Shown here piece after piece: positions 37,203 to 45,859 of a stretch of 64,000 nucleotides of DNA. The notes below the pieces were generated by a model. That model saw only the letters and a list, made by a program, of their open reading frames with translations, made no database searches and had not been told where the DNA came from. The position numbers and the translations under genes were made by a program. Position 1 is the first letter of the stretch. Each line of letters begins with the position of its first letter. The DNA is taken from the NCBI GenBank assembly GCA_964346815.1, contig CAYFWF010000003.1:124001-188000 (forward strand), in the 5' to 3' direction. The DNA is from CAYFWF01 sp964346815. Lineage in GTDB: Bacteria; Acidobacteriota; Aminicenantia; Aminicenantales; Aminicenantaceae.

Positions 37203-38408
37203 CTAAAGAAAAAGCTTGAGAATATTCCATAATCCCAGGAAAGATACCAGAAGGATCACCATACCCCCGAAGATGTTCTGGGTGGGGGAATTCGCCAGCC
37301 CTCCCATTTTTTTTCCGTCATTCAGAACGATAATCAAAAAAACAGATGCAACTGGGAGAATCAGGCCGTTTGCTGCCTGGGCAAAGATGATAACTGCCAG
37401 GGGATTGAAATCGAATAGAGAGACGATAAGTCCTGTTGCGATCACAGCCATCCAAATGCTCTTGAATCCTGTTGAATCGTGTCCTCCCTTCCATCCGAGG
37501 ATCCCAGAGGAAGCAAATGCAGCTGCATAGGGAGCGGTCACAGCAGAACTCATCCCTGCGGCAAAAAAACCGATGCCGAACAGAACGTTTGTCAGAGGAC
37601 CGAAAAGAGGGCTCAATTGCTGGGCCATTTGAGCACCGCTCTCCAAAGCCAAACCCTTTTCATAAAAAGTGACTGCAGAAGTGATCACGATGGAGGCGGA
37701 AATGGCGCCCCCGAGGCAGATAGAGACCAAAAGGTCTTTTTTTACATACCTCAGGTGCTCTTTTCCGCTCCATTTTTCTTTGACGGTCGAGGAGTGGAGA
37801 AAAAGGTTATAAGGAACCACTGTCGTTCCCACAAGAGCCAGAACGAGATACAAGGATTCATCAGGAAAAGAAGGAAGCATTCCCTCCAGAATGGATGACA
37901 GATTGGGTTTGATGATGATAAGGGTGATAAGAAAAGAGAGGCTCATCACAAAAACCATAGAAATCAGGAATTTTTCGACCACCTTGTACTTCTTCCTGCT
38001 CAGTATAAAAACAGCAGCCAGGGATATCATCAACACCCAGATTTTTTTCGGCAGGGGGGTGATCATTTCCAAACCCAGCGCTCCGCCCACAATGTTGCCC
38101 GCCTCGTAGGCGGCACAGCCGAAAGTAATGGAAGAGAGGGTTAAAACGATGAACAGGATCTTGGTTACAGAATTTTTAGGGAATTCCCTCAGAGATTGGC
38201 CGAGATCGCGTCCTGAGCCAAGGGTCAGCCTGCCTGTCATTTCCTGCAGTACGAGGGTGGTCAGGGTAGCGAAAACAAGGGCATAGATCAGGGCATTCCC
38301 GAATCGTGCACCTGCCAGAGAGCATGTGGTGACTGTGCCCGGTCCGATAAATGCAGCCGCGACCAGAAATCCAGGGCCGAAAGAGGATTTCCTACTTTTT
38401 TTCTCCAT
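37203..38408 (-). CDS. NRAMP-family transporter with non-canonical substrate site
   Basis: A 401-residue inner-membrane protein with about eleven helices of the NRAMP (SLC11) branch of the LeuT fold. In metal-transporting NRAMPs helix 1 carries DPGN and helix 6 MPH; here the matching residues are GPGT (22-25) and VPYN (198-201), so the Asp and Met metal ligands are missing. Divalent-metal transport is therefore doubtful. The ATG at 38408 lies inside the end of hyuB (17-base overlap) behind GGCGGAGG, giving tight translational coupling. Since B. subtilis also has an NRAMP homologue (ycsG) within its 5-oxoprolinase operon, uptake of oxoproline or a hydantoin-like compound is an attractive alternative. 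Confidence 0.88.
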   Translation of the reverse strand: MEKKSRKSSFGPGFLVAAAFIGPGTVTTCSLAGARFGNALIYALVFATLTTLVLQEMTGRLTLGSGRDLGQSLREFPKNSVTKILFIVLTLSSITFGCAAYEAGNIVGGALGLEMITPLPKKIWVLMISLAAVFILSRKKYKVVEKFLISMVFVMSLSFLITLIIIKPNLSSILEGMLPSFPDESLYLVLALVGTTVVPYNLFLHSSTVKEKWSGKEHLRYVKKDLLVSICLGGAISASIVITSAVTFYEKGLALESGAQMAQQLSPLFGPLTNVLFGIGFFAAGMSSAVTAPYAAAFASSGILGWKGGHDSTGFKSIWMAVIATGLIVSLFDFNPLAVIIFAQAANGLILPVASVFLIIVLNDGKKMGGLANSPTQNIFGGMVILLVSFLGLWNILKLFL

Positions 38409-39957
38409 ATCCTCCGCCTCCGGGCGTCTCTATCCTGAGGAGATCCCCCGGATATATCCTTAGATTTTCTTTCGAGCCTAAGATTTTTCTTCTCCCTTGG
38501 GAAAGGAGAATGTTTCTTCCCTTTTTACCTCTCTCTCCTCCTAGAATTCCATAAGGAGCGAACCCTCTTCTGTCGGAGATGATCGAAACTTGGGTGGGAA
38601 CGAAAAATTCGTACTCTCGTATGAGACCTTCTCCTCCTCGCTTGAGGCCTTTTCCTCCTGAGTCTTTGCGCAGAGCGTATTTATTGATTCTTATCGGGAG
38701 ATAACTTTCCAATGCTTCCAGAGGAGTGTTAAGGGAATTCGTCATATGGGTGTGCACTCCGTTCAGCCCATCCCTTTCAAGGCTTGCTCCCATGCCTCCG
38801 CCTATGGTCTCATAATAAGTGAAATTTGTGTGTTTTATAGGATCGAAACCCCCGAAGGCGACATTGTTCATGGTTCCTGAGCTGGCAGCAGGAATTCTTT
38901 CAGGGATGGCTTTGGAAAGGGCTCCGAGAATGACGTCTACGATCCTTTGTGAGGTTTCCACATTGCCTCCGGCCGTAGCAGCCGGATACTGTGCATTGAC
39001 CACCGAGCCCTGGGGAGCAATGATGGTCAAGGGTTTCATCAACCCCGTATTGAACGGGATCTCTTCCTCGACGAGACAGCGAAAGACATAAAGGACCGCC
39101 GAAGAGGTCACGGCGAAATTCGCATTGATTCCGCCTTCTACTTGAGCATCCGAAGAGCTGAAATCAAGGACTGCCCCGTCGCCTTGAATAGTCAATCGGA
39201 CGCCAATTTTAACAGGGATTTCTGTGATCCCGTCATTATCCATGTAATCTTCGAAGCCATAGACACCATCTGGTATGGATCTGATCGTTTCCCTTAAAAT
39301 CTTTTCCGCGTAATCCTGAATGTGGCGCGCGTACTGGCCGATCTTTTTAAGCCCATACTTTTTAATAGTTTCCTCTAACCTTTGTTTGCCCTTGCTGTTG
39401 GCTGCGATTTGGGCGAGAAGATCCCCTTTCCTTTCTTCGGGTGTCCGAACGTTGGAGAGAATGAGGTTCAGGACATCTCTGTCCAGTTTCCCTTTTTTTA
39501 TGATCTTCAGAGGCGGGATGATCAATCCTTCTTGAAAGATCTCCGTAGCAAGAGGCATCGATCCAGGAGTCATGCCTCCAACGTCTGAATGATGGGCCCG
39601 GTTGGCCACAAAAAAGGCCAGTTTGCTGCCGATAAATAAAGGCGATATGCAGGTGATATCAGGAAGGTGAGTCCCTCCCCTGTAGGGATCATTGAGGATA
39701 ACCAAATCATCTTTTTCTAAGGAAACAGCCTCCAGAGAGGCTTGAACGGATAACGGCATGGCGCCCAAATGAACGGGAATATGGGAACCCTGGGCAAAGG
39801 TCTCTCCTTTTGGATCGAATAGAGCGCAGGAGAAGTCTTTTCGTTCCTTTATGTTAGGAGAGAGAGCCGTGCGTCCCAGTACAGCTCCCATTTCCTCAGA
39901 GATAGAGGTGAATATGTTTTTGAAAAGCTCCAGTTCGATAGGATCGAAACTATCCAT
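38392..39957 (-). CDS. hyuB: hydantoinase/oxoprolinase subunit B
   Basis: About 521 residues from ATG 39957; CAGGAG precedes it, and an earlier in-frame ATG at 40005 lies deep inside hyuA. It is the HyuB-type subunit of ATP-dependent N-methylhydantoinase, 5-oxoprolinase and acetone carboxylase relatives. Family text includes ELELFKNIFTSISEEMG near the start, NDPYRGGTHLPDIT, FVANRAHHSDVGG and TNSLNTPLEALE. With HyuA it hydrolyses a cyclic amide at the expense of ATP in the cytoplasm. It overlaps hyuA by eight bases (ATGGATAG) and the NRAMP-like gene by 17, so all three are one translational unit. Confidence 0.94.
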   Translation of the reverse strand: MDSFDPIELELFKNIFTSISEEMGAVLGRTALSPNIKERKDFSCALFDPKGETFAQGSHIPVHLGAMPLSVQASLEAVSLEKDDLVILNDPYRGGTHLPDITCISPLFIGSKLAFFVANRAHHSDVGGMTPGSMPLATEIFQEGLIIPPLKIIKKGKLDRDVLNLILSNVRTPEERKGDLLAQIAANSKGKQRLEETIKKYGLKKIGQYARHIQDYAEKILRETIRSIPDGVYGFEDYMDNDGITEIPVKIGVRLTIQGDGAVLDFSSSDAQVEGGINANFAVTSSAVLYVFRCLVEEEIPFNTGLMKPLTIIAPQGSVVNAQYPAATAGGNVETSQRIVDVILGALSKAIPERIPAASSGTMNNVAFGGFDPIKHTNFTYYETIGGGMGASLERDGLNGVHTHMTNSLNTPLEALESYLPIRINKYALRKDSGGKGLKRGGEGLIREYEFFVPTQVSIISDRRGFAPYGILGGERGKKGRNILLSQGRRKILGSKENLRIYPGDLLRIETPGGGGYGEKK

Positions 39958-41959
39958 CCGACTCCTGTTTACTCCATAGGATGAGGTTGAGGTATCCATC
40001 GACATTTAAAGAATACGATGGGGGAAGGAATGTGGTCGACTCATAATCCACCACCAGTGCCGGCCCGGAAATCCTGTCGCCGGCATGAAGCAAAGCCCTG
40101 TTGAAAACAGGTGCCAGAAATTTTTTCCCGCCGTAGATGAGATTTTGTGTTTTCATCAAAGCCTTCTCGGATTGCGATTCCTGGACGGGGTATTTCTTGA
40201 ACCTCATTTTTTGGGTCATCCCTACAGCCTTGATCCTGATATTGACGATTTCGACCGTTCTACGGGGATGCTGATAGGAGTAAAGCTTCTGGTGGACTCT
40301 ATGGAAATCCGGGACAAAGACTCGATCGTCCCTGGTTGTGGATCGAAAAGGAATCGTGATCTCATAGGACTGGCCCAGATATCTGAGATCGAGAAAACGG
40401 AAGGTTTTGATGTCCTGTTCCTGGAATCCTTCTGCCTTCATCTCCAATATACTTTTTTCCTCGAGTTCTTTAAAGTGCCTCTCCAGCTCTTTGCGTTCGA
40501 GGCTGTCAACAGTTTTCAGGAACGATCTGGAGTAGTCCTTTATAGAATCGGCCATCAGCAGCCCGAGCGCAGAGAGAACTCCGGCATTTTTCGGGACGAT
40601 GATTCTTCCGATTTTCAAATTCGCTGCGATCTCTGCCGCATGCAAACCTCCTGCGCCTCCAAAAGAGATCAAAGCAAAATCTCTCGGATCAAAGCCCCTC
40701 TCGATGGATATGACACGGATCGCCTTTTCCATGTTGGCATTCGCGATCCGGATAACGCCTGAAGCAGTTTCCAACACGGATTTTTTAACCTTTCCTGCGA
40801 GTTTGGTCAGGGCGCTTTGGCTCCTTTCCGGATAGATCTTCATTTTTCCGCCGAGAAAATATTCAGGCACAAGACGTCCGAGAACAAGGTTGGCATCCGT
40901 TACTGCAGGCTGTTTCCCTTTTCCGTAGCAGGCAGGTCCAGGCTGGGCTCCGGCACTTTCCGGGCCAACACGAAGGGATCCGCCGCTGTCCACATAAGCT
41001 ATGGACCCGCCTCCCGCACCGACCGTATGAATGTCGATAATCGGCAGGCGAATAGGAAAATCGCCGATGACGCTTTCATTCGTTCGGCCTATCTCACCGT
41101 TAACCAGAGACACATCAGAGGATGTTCCTCCCATATCAAAGGAAATGATCTTTTTCACTCCGACCGTTTTGCCCAATTCGAAAGCTCCGACCACCCCTCC
41201 GGCTGGCCCAGAAAGAGCTGTCCTTAGAGGTTGGGATTTCGCTGTCTTTGTAGAAATGTACCCCTCATTGGATTGCATGATGTGCAGTCGAGTCTTTTGC
41301 AGCTTGTGTTCCAGTCTTTTCAAGTATCGGCTGATGACAGGCATCAGGTAGGCATTTACAGCCGTGGCTACGGATCTTTCATACTCGCGGTGCTCCGGGA
41401 GGATATCGCTGGAAACGGAATAGGGGATTTTTTCCTTTTTGAGTTCCTTGCGGACGACCCTTTCGTTGCCAGGATTAGCATAGGAATTGATTAAAGAAAC
41501 AGCAACGGCGTCTGTGTGGCCGTTCTTTATTTTTTTCAAGACGGAAGACAATTCCTGAACAGAAATTCTTCGTGCAACTTCACCCGACGCTGCGGTTCTT
41601 TCTTCGAGACCGAAACAGTGGCTGCGGGCAAGCAGGGGGCGCCGGTCTTCTCCTTTGAGACTGTAAAGATTCCTGCGGATCTGCCTGCCGATAAACAGGA
41701 TATCCTCGAAGCCTTTGGTCGTGATGAAGGCTATCCGTCCTCCTTTTCTCTCCAGCAGGGAATTGGTCGCCACAGTCGTCCCGTGGACGATAAATAGAGG
41801 TGAAGACGCCCGCACAAAATCCTTTATCCCTTCCAGTATGGCTTGAGAGGGATCAGGAGTCGTGGAGGGGACTTTTCTCACTTCGATGGTATTCTTTGTG
41901 CAGATTACGAGATCGGTGAACGTTCCCCCCGTATCTACTCCGATACGCACTTCACTCAT
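39950..41959 (-). CDS. hyuA: hydantoinase/oxoprolinase subunit A
   Basis: About 669 residues; ATG 41959 preferred over the GTG just before it. The ASKHA-type ATPase subunit of the HyuAB enzymes. The phosphate-binding loop is GVDTGGTFTDLVI at the N-terminus, with IVHGTTVATNSLLER, ALSGPAGGVVGA, ISFDMGGTSSDVSL and GAQPGPACYG further on. HyuA phosphorylates or activates the cyclic amide while HyuB completes ring opening; the exact substrate (5-oxoproline, hydantoin, N-methylhydantoin) cannot be told from sequence. It heads a three-gene operon with hyuB and the NRAMP-like transporter. Confidence 0.94.
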   Translation of the reverse strand: MSEVRIGVDTGGTFTDLVICTKNTIEVRKVPSTTPDPSQAILEGIKDFVRASSPLFIVHGTTVATNSLLERKGGRIAFITTKGFEDILFIGRQIRRNLYSLKGEDRRPLLARSHCFGLEERTAASGEVARRISVQELSSVLKKIKNGHTDAVAVSLINSYANPGNERVVRKELKKEKIPYSVSSDILPEHREYERSVATAVNAYLMPVISRYLKRLEHKLQKTRLHIMQSNEGYISTKTAKSQPLRTALSGPAGGVVGAFELGKTVGVKKIISFDMGGTSSDVSLVNGEIGRTNESVIGDFPIRLPIIDIHTVGAGGGSIAYVDSGGSLRVGPESAGAQPGPACYGKGKQPAVTDANLVLGRLVPEYFLGGKMKIYPERSQSALTKLAGKVKKSVLETASGVIRIANANMEKAIRVISIERGFDPRDFALISFGGAGGLHAAEIAANLKIGRIIVPKNAGVLSALGLLMADSIKDYSRSFLKTVDSLERKELERHFKELEEKSILEMKAEGFQEQDIKTFRFLDLRYLGQSYEITIPFRSTTRDDRVFVPDFHRVHQKLYSYQHPRRTVEIVNIRIKAVGMTQKMRFKKYPVQESQSEKALMKTQNLIYGGKKFLAPVFNRALLHAGDRISGPALVVDYESTTFLPPSYSLNVDGYLNLILWSKQESDG

Positions 41960-42058
41960 CACGGGTATTTTTATCGTTAAATCTCACGGAAAGTCAAGAC
42001 AGACTCGAAAGAGATTCGATCGAAGGCGGGAAATCGAGCAGAAGTTGTCAGGGAAGGA

Positions 42059-42277
42059 TTATTTGCATGTACCACAGGAAGAAGTTGAACAGGTGGTACA
42101 GCTCGATGAAGAAGAACTTATTCGGCTGCTTCCTCCTCCTATGCCAAAACAAGAGATAAGCTTTTGAATATCCTTGCTCCCGCATTCTGGACAGGCGACA
42201 TTTTTCTCAGCGCCTATGGAGACGAGCGCTTCAAAGCACTTTCCACATTTTTTACACGAAAATTCGTAGATAGGCAT
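42059..42277 (-). CDS. FmdB-type zinc ribbon protein
   Basis: About 72 residues from ATG 42277, the usual family start (PIYEFSCKKCGKCFEAL). One zinc ribbon: Cys8/Cys11 (SCKKCGK) and CPECGS. The tail is unusually rich in Ser and Cys (SSSSSCTTCSTSSCGTCK), as in many FmdB proteins, which are small putative regulators. A TATAAT sits only nine bases before the ATG on the reverse strand, so the message may be leaderless; a longer frame from 42307 would use a start directly ahead of that hexamer. Confidence 0.82.
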   Translation of the reverse strand: MPIYEFSCKKCGKCFEALVSIGAEKNVACPECGSKDIQKLISCFGIGGGSSRISSSSSSCTTCSTSSCGTCK

Positions 42278-42346
42278 AACTAAATAATTATAACTCAATT
42301 CCTCCATTTTAGGAAGATTTTAAATGCTTCCAATGCATCTAATCTT

Positions 42347-42715
42347 CTAGCCGCTGAGAGCTTCCTCTATAGTTTTTCTCAGTTCTTCTTCGGCGATGGG
42401 CTTGATGATGAAACCGGAAGGGTCGGCTTCTCTGGCTTTGGCGAGTGTATTCTCGTCAGCGAATCCGGTGAGGAAGACTACCGGAATCTGGTAAAGCTCA
42501 CGGATCTTTTTGGCAGCTTCTATCCCGTCGATTTCACCTTTAAGCCCGATATCCATGAGCACGAGGTCAGGATGTGCATCTTGTGCTTTCTTGACTGCCT
42601 CCTCGCCAAGAAAAGCGACAGCCGCGACATGGTAGCCGGCTCCCTTCAACATGTTGCGGATATCCATGGATACGACCCCTTCATCCTCGACAACCATAAT
42701 ACGCGCCTTGGCTAT
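42347..42715 (-). CDS. stand-alone receiver protein, probable ATA start
   Basis: A receiver domain without output: acidic pocket VVEDEG, phospho-Asp in LVLMDIGLKGEIDG, Thr in FLTGFAD, Lys in FIIKPIA. The first in-frame ATG (42697) begins inside the first beta strand, two residues before the acidic pocket. Six codons earlier lies ATA (42713-42715), at ideal distance from AAAGGAG, giving the normal family beginning AKARIMVVEDEG. No ATG, GTG or TTG is available between the upstream stop and 42697. So either a rare ATA start is used, or the protein is slightly short. It resembles the receiver at 30929. Confidence 0.85.
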   Translation of the reverse strand: MAKARIMVVEDEGVVSMDIRNMLKGAGYHVAAVAFLGEEAVKKAQDAHPDLVLMDIGLKGEIDGIEAAKKIRELYQIPVVFLTGFADENTLAKAREADPSGFIIKPIAEEELRKTIEEALSG

Positions 42716-42817
42716 TGTTTTCGCTCCTTTCCAAGATTTCTCATCCTTTTATTCCATACGATATATCCATTCTGTCCTTAAGATTTTTTCGAATGTATTT
42801 TTTCATAGAGCGCGAAA

Positions 42818-43282
42818 TCATTTTACGGCTATCGCCTCGATTTCGACTTTAACGCCCTTGGGCAGCCTGGCAACCTGCACGGCAGCACGTGCAGGATAGG
42901 GGGGCTTGAAAAATTCGCCATAAACGGCATTCATCTGGCTGAAATCGTTCATATCTTCGAGGAAAACAGTGCATTTGACAACGTTGTCAAACGAACTCTC
43001 TCCCGCCTCGATGACGGCCTTGAGGTTATTCAAAACCAAACGGGTCTGCTCCTCAATGCTCCCTGTGTTCAATTCCCCTGTAGCCGGATCGATAGCGATT
43101 TGTCCTGAGGCGAAAATCATCCCATTTATGGCTATCGCCTGCGAGTATGGACCGATAGCTTTGGGAGCTTTTTCGGTTTTGATCTCTTTTTTCATACTTT
43201 TACTCCTTTCTTGTTTCGGGAACGCTTCGACTCCCACAAGAGTCACACATCCTAGGGCCATTAAAGCTTCCCTTCTTTTCAT
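42818..43282 (-). CDS. RidA-family enamine/imine deaminase, possibly two forms
   Basis: From ATG 43282 (GAAGGAG upstream) the product is 154 residues with an N-terminal leader KRREALMALGCVTLVGVEA: twin Arg, hydrophobic stretch and a Cys at 12, resembling a Tat or lipoprotein signal. Met30 (ATG at 43195) also has an excellent ribosome binding site, AGAAAGGAG, and begins a standard 125-residue RidA (KAIGPYSQAI, FASGQIAIDP, KCTVFLEDM, YPARAAVQVARLP with the catalytic Arg). RidA hydrolyses reactive 2-aminoacrylate-type enamines made by PLP enzymes. Two initiation sites could give an exported and a cytosolic form. Confidence 0.93.
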   Translation of the reverse strand: MKRREALMALGCVTLVGVEAFPKQERSKSMKKEIKTEKAPKAIGPYSQAIAINGMIFASGQIAIDPATGELNTGSIEEQTRLVLNNLKAVIEAGESSFDNVVKCTVFLEDMNDFSQMNAVYGEFFKPPYPARAAVQVARLPKGVKVEIEAIAVK

Positions 43283-43571
43283 TACAGGCACTCCTTCATA
43301 GAAATCTCCGTATTTCTATCCCTTGAATCCGATTTATAATTTTAGTAGAACCTGTTCCAAGATGCCAGTAAAATAATCAGTCCAGGTTGAGCCCTGGGGT
43401 ACGCATCTGATAGAATTCAAAAATATCCTAAGTTTTACGGGCTGTTCAGAGAAAAGTTTGGCCGTAACAGATGAAGGAGGAGGTGATCAGACCTAGTATG
43501 ACGGCAGAGAAAAAAGACGACTTGACAAATCCTTCGGCCTGTATTAACAACTCAAAAAAAGGAAATGAGTC

Positions 43572-45833
43572 ATGCCGAGAAAGGCTGCTGATAAAGACCC
43601 CATGGGAAATTCGCATACCCGATTGGCCCGGGATCTTGGTTTCGGTGCTGCCCTTTCCATAGGGGTAGGTACGATGATTGGCGCCGGCATATTTGTGTTG
43701 CCTGGCATCGTTGCCAGTAAAGCCGGTCCCATCGTCATCCTTTCCTTCGCTTCCTGTGGCCTCGTCTCATCCCTCATCGCCCTGTGTATGGCCGAGCTAT
43801 CGACAGGTTTGCCCTTTGCTGGCGGGGGATACCTGTTTGTCGTCCGTGCCTTCGGACCTCTGGTAGGCTCCATAATGGGGTGGTGCTTATGGCTCAGTCT
43901 GATCTTTGCCTCGGCTTTCTATATGATAGGTTTTGGGCATTACATCAGTGATTTTTTAGGATTTTCTCCTGCTCTCATCGCCTTGGCCATGACCTTTTTG
44001 CTCTGCGTGCTCAACTTTATCGGGGCTAAGGAAACAGGCGGAACTCAACTGATCATCGTGATTCTGCTTCTTTTGATCTTGGCTGCTTTCGTAGGAAGGG
44101 CCCTCTTTTCGATGAATCCACAGAATCTAAAGCCTTTTGTTCCACCAGAGATCGGATATTCCGGCTTTTTGATGACGCTGCCTATCCTGTTCATAACTTT
44201 TATGGGATTTGCGGAAATATCGGCCGTATCAGAGGAAATTCGTAATCCAAGTAAAAATCTCCCTCTTTCCATCGTGGGATCCGTTGTGGTTGTCACTCTG
44301 GTCTATTGTCTGGTGGTCTTTTGTTTGTTGGCTTTGAGGGCTTATAATGATCCGAATATGGCGAAAGAAACCGTGTTGATGGATTTGAGCCGGTCTCTCA
44401 TGGGGTCGGCAGGATATCTGATTATTCTTATAGGCGGTATTCTAGCAACGGTTTCATCAGCAAATGCGAGCGTTTTAGCCGCATCCAGAATATCCTTTGC
44501 TATGGGGAGAGATCAGCTCATGCCGGATTGGTTCAACCAGATCCATCATCAATTCAGAACCCCTTACAGATCGATTGTCGTCACAGGCGGCTTGACCATT
44601 CTTATACTGGTGATGATGGGGGGACACCTGGAACTTTTAGCGGAAGTTGCTGGATTCTTAAGCCTCATTCTTTATTCTCTCATATGCATAGCATGCATGA
44701 TCATGAGGCACGCCAAGCTGGACTGGTACAACCCGAGTTTTAAAACCCCTATGTACCCGGCTGTCCCCATTTTGGGGCTTTTTGGCTGCCTCTTTGTGAT
44801 TGTCAATACGAGCCGGGTGACGCTTGTGATCGGTTACCTGATTATAGCGGCCAGTTTTGTCTGGTATTTTGTCTTTTTGAGAAAGGGCACCCGGCTGGTC
44901 GGGGCTTCCTCCTTGCTTTGGCAGCAAAAGGTGATCAAGCCTTTGGTGGTACGTGCAGAGGAATACTTGGCAGGCCGCCGCGAGATGATCCCTTCCATAC
45001 TTGTTCCGCTGGCCAATCCGGAGACAGAACATTCGCTTCTGAAAGTAAGCACGGCTTTGGCCAGGAGCCGTCGGGCACGGCTTCGCCTCATCCATGTCAT
45101 CCAGGTTCCAGTGCAGACCCCTCTCGAGGCGGGTCAGGTCCAGTATGAGAAGCTTCGTGAGGAAAAAGAAACACTTCTGGATGTGGCCTCCAGGCACGCC
45201 GCAGAACAAAAAGTCAAGGCGCGGTCCAATACCATCGTGGCACACAATGTCCCTTCAGCTATCCTGAGTGTGGCGGATACAGAGGAACCTGAGCTCATCA
45301 TAATGGGTTGGCGCGGAGAAGACCGGATGCCCCGCATCCAACGCAATACGGTTTCGGGTGTGCTGAAGCTGGCCAAAGGAAGTACCGTCGTGCTCAAGGA
45401 TCGGGGACTTGCTCACTTGAAGAAAATATTGGTGCCGATCAGCGGCGGTCCTCACGCTCTATTGGGATTGAAGATCGCTCAAGAACTGGCGTTGGTATGG
45501 GGTGCGGAAATAACAGCACTGAATATTCAAAAGGGAAAAGGAATAGCGGCCACACACTCGGAGTTCGATCGAAAGAGCTTGGAATTGTTTCAAGGGGAAG
45601 CAGAGAAATTCGTCAGAAAAACTCTGGCTCAGGCAAGGGTGAACGCCACTCCTGCCGTGATTTTCGAAACAAACATTGCCCAGGCGATCGTTCAAGCGGC
45701 CGACGAGCATGACCTTATTGTGATGGGTGCTTCCGACGAATGGTTCTTGAGAAGAAGGGTATTTGGTTCTATCCCGGATCAGGTCGCTAACAGTGCTCCT
45801 GTCTCCGTCCTGATGGTTCGGTCGAGAGAATAA
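43572..45833 (+). CDS. APC-superfamily amino-acid permease with two USP domains
   Basis: A 753-residue protein. Residues about 20-440 form the 12-helix amino acid-polyamine-organocation transporter (GTMIGAGIFVLPG in helix 1, PFAGGGYLFVVRAFG, MGFAEISAVSEEIRNP). Residues about 470-610 and 620-750 are two universal stress protein domains in the cytoplasm (PSILVPLANPETEHSLLKVS, ELIIMGWRGEDR; KILVPISGGPHALLGL, DLIVMGASDEWF). The second keeps a GxxG-like loop, so nucleotide binding may regulate transport. ATG follows AAGGAAATGAG. It probably imports amino acids released by the many exported peptidases in this window. Confidence 0.93.
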   Translation: MPRKAADKDPMGNSHTRLARDLGFGAALSIGVGTMIGAGIFVLPGIVASKAGPIVILSFASCGLVSSLIALCMAELSTGLPFAGGGYLFVVRAFGPLVGSIMGWCLWLSLIFASAFYMIGFGHYISDFLGFSPALIALAMTFLLCVLNFIGAKETGGTQLIIVILLLLILAAFVGRALFSMNPQNLKPFVPPEIGYSGFLMTLPILFITFMGFAEISAVSEEIRNPSKNLPLSIVGSVVVVTLVYCLVVFCLLALRAYNDPNMAKETVLMDLSRSLMGSAGYLIILIGGILATVSSANASVLAASRISFAMGRDQLMPDWFNQIHHQFRTPYRSIVVTGGLTILILVMMGGHLELLAEVAGFLSLILYSLICIACMIMRHAKLDWYNPSFKTPMYPAVPILGLFGCLFVIVNTSRVTLVIGYLIIAASFVWYFVFLRKGTRLVGASSLLWQQKVIKPLVVRAEEYLAGRREMIPSILVPLANPETEHSLLKVSTALARSRRARLRLIHVIQVPVQTPLEAGQVQYEKLREEKETLLDVASRHAAEQKVKARSNTIVAHNVPSAILSVADTEEPELIIMGWRGEDRMPRIQRNTVSGVLKLAKGSTVVLKDRGLAHLKKILVPISGGPHALLGLKIAQELALVWGAEITALNIQKGKGIAATHSEFDRKSLELFQGEAEKFVRKTLAQARVNATPAVIFETNIAQAIVQAADEHDLIVMGASDEWFLRRRVFGSIPDQVANSAPVSVLMVRSRE

Positions 45834-45859
45834 AAATAGGCCTTAAAGTGCCATGTGGT

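Noticed and set aside
43471..43571. Short frame with GGAGGAGGTG-like text before the permease gene
   Set aside because: It overlaps the permease start in another frame; spacing from the purine-rich motif to its ATG is long and no leader function can be shown.
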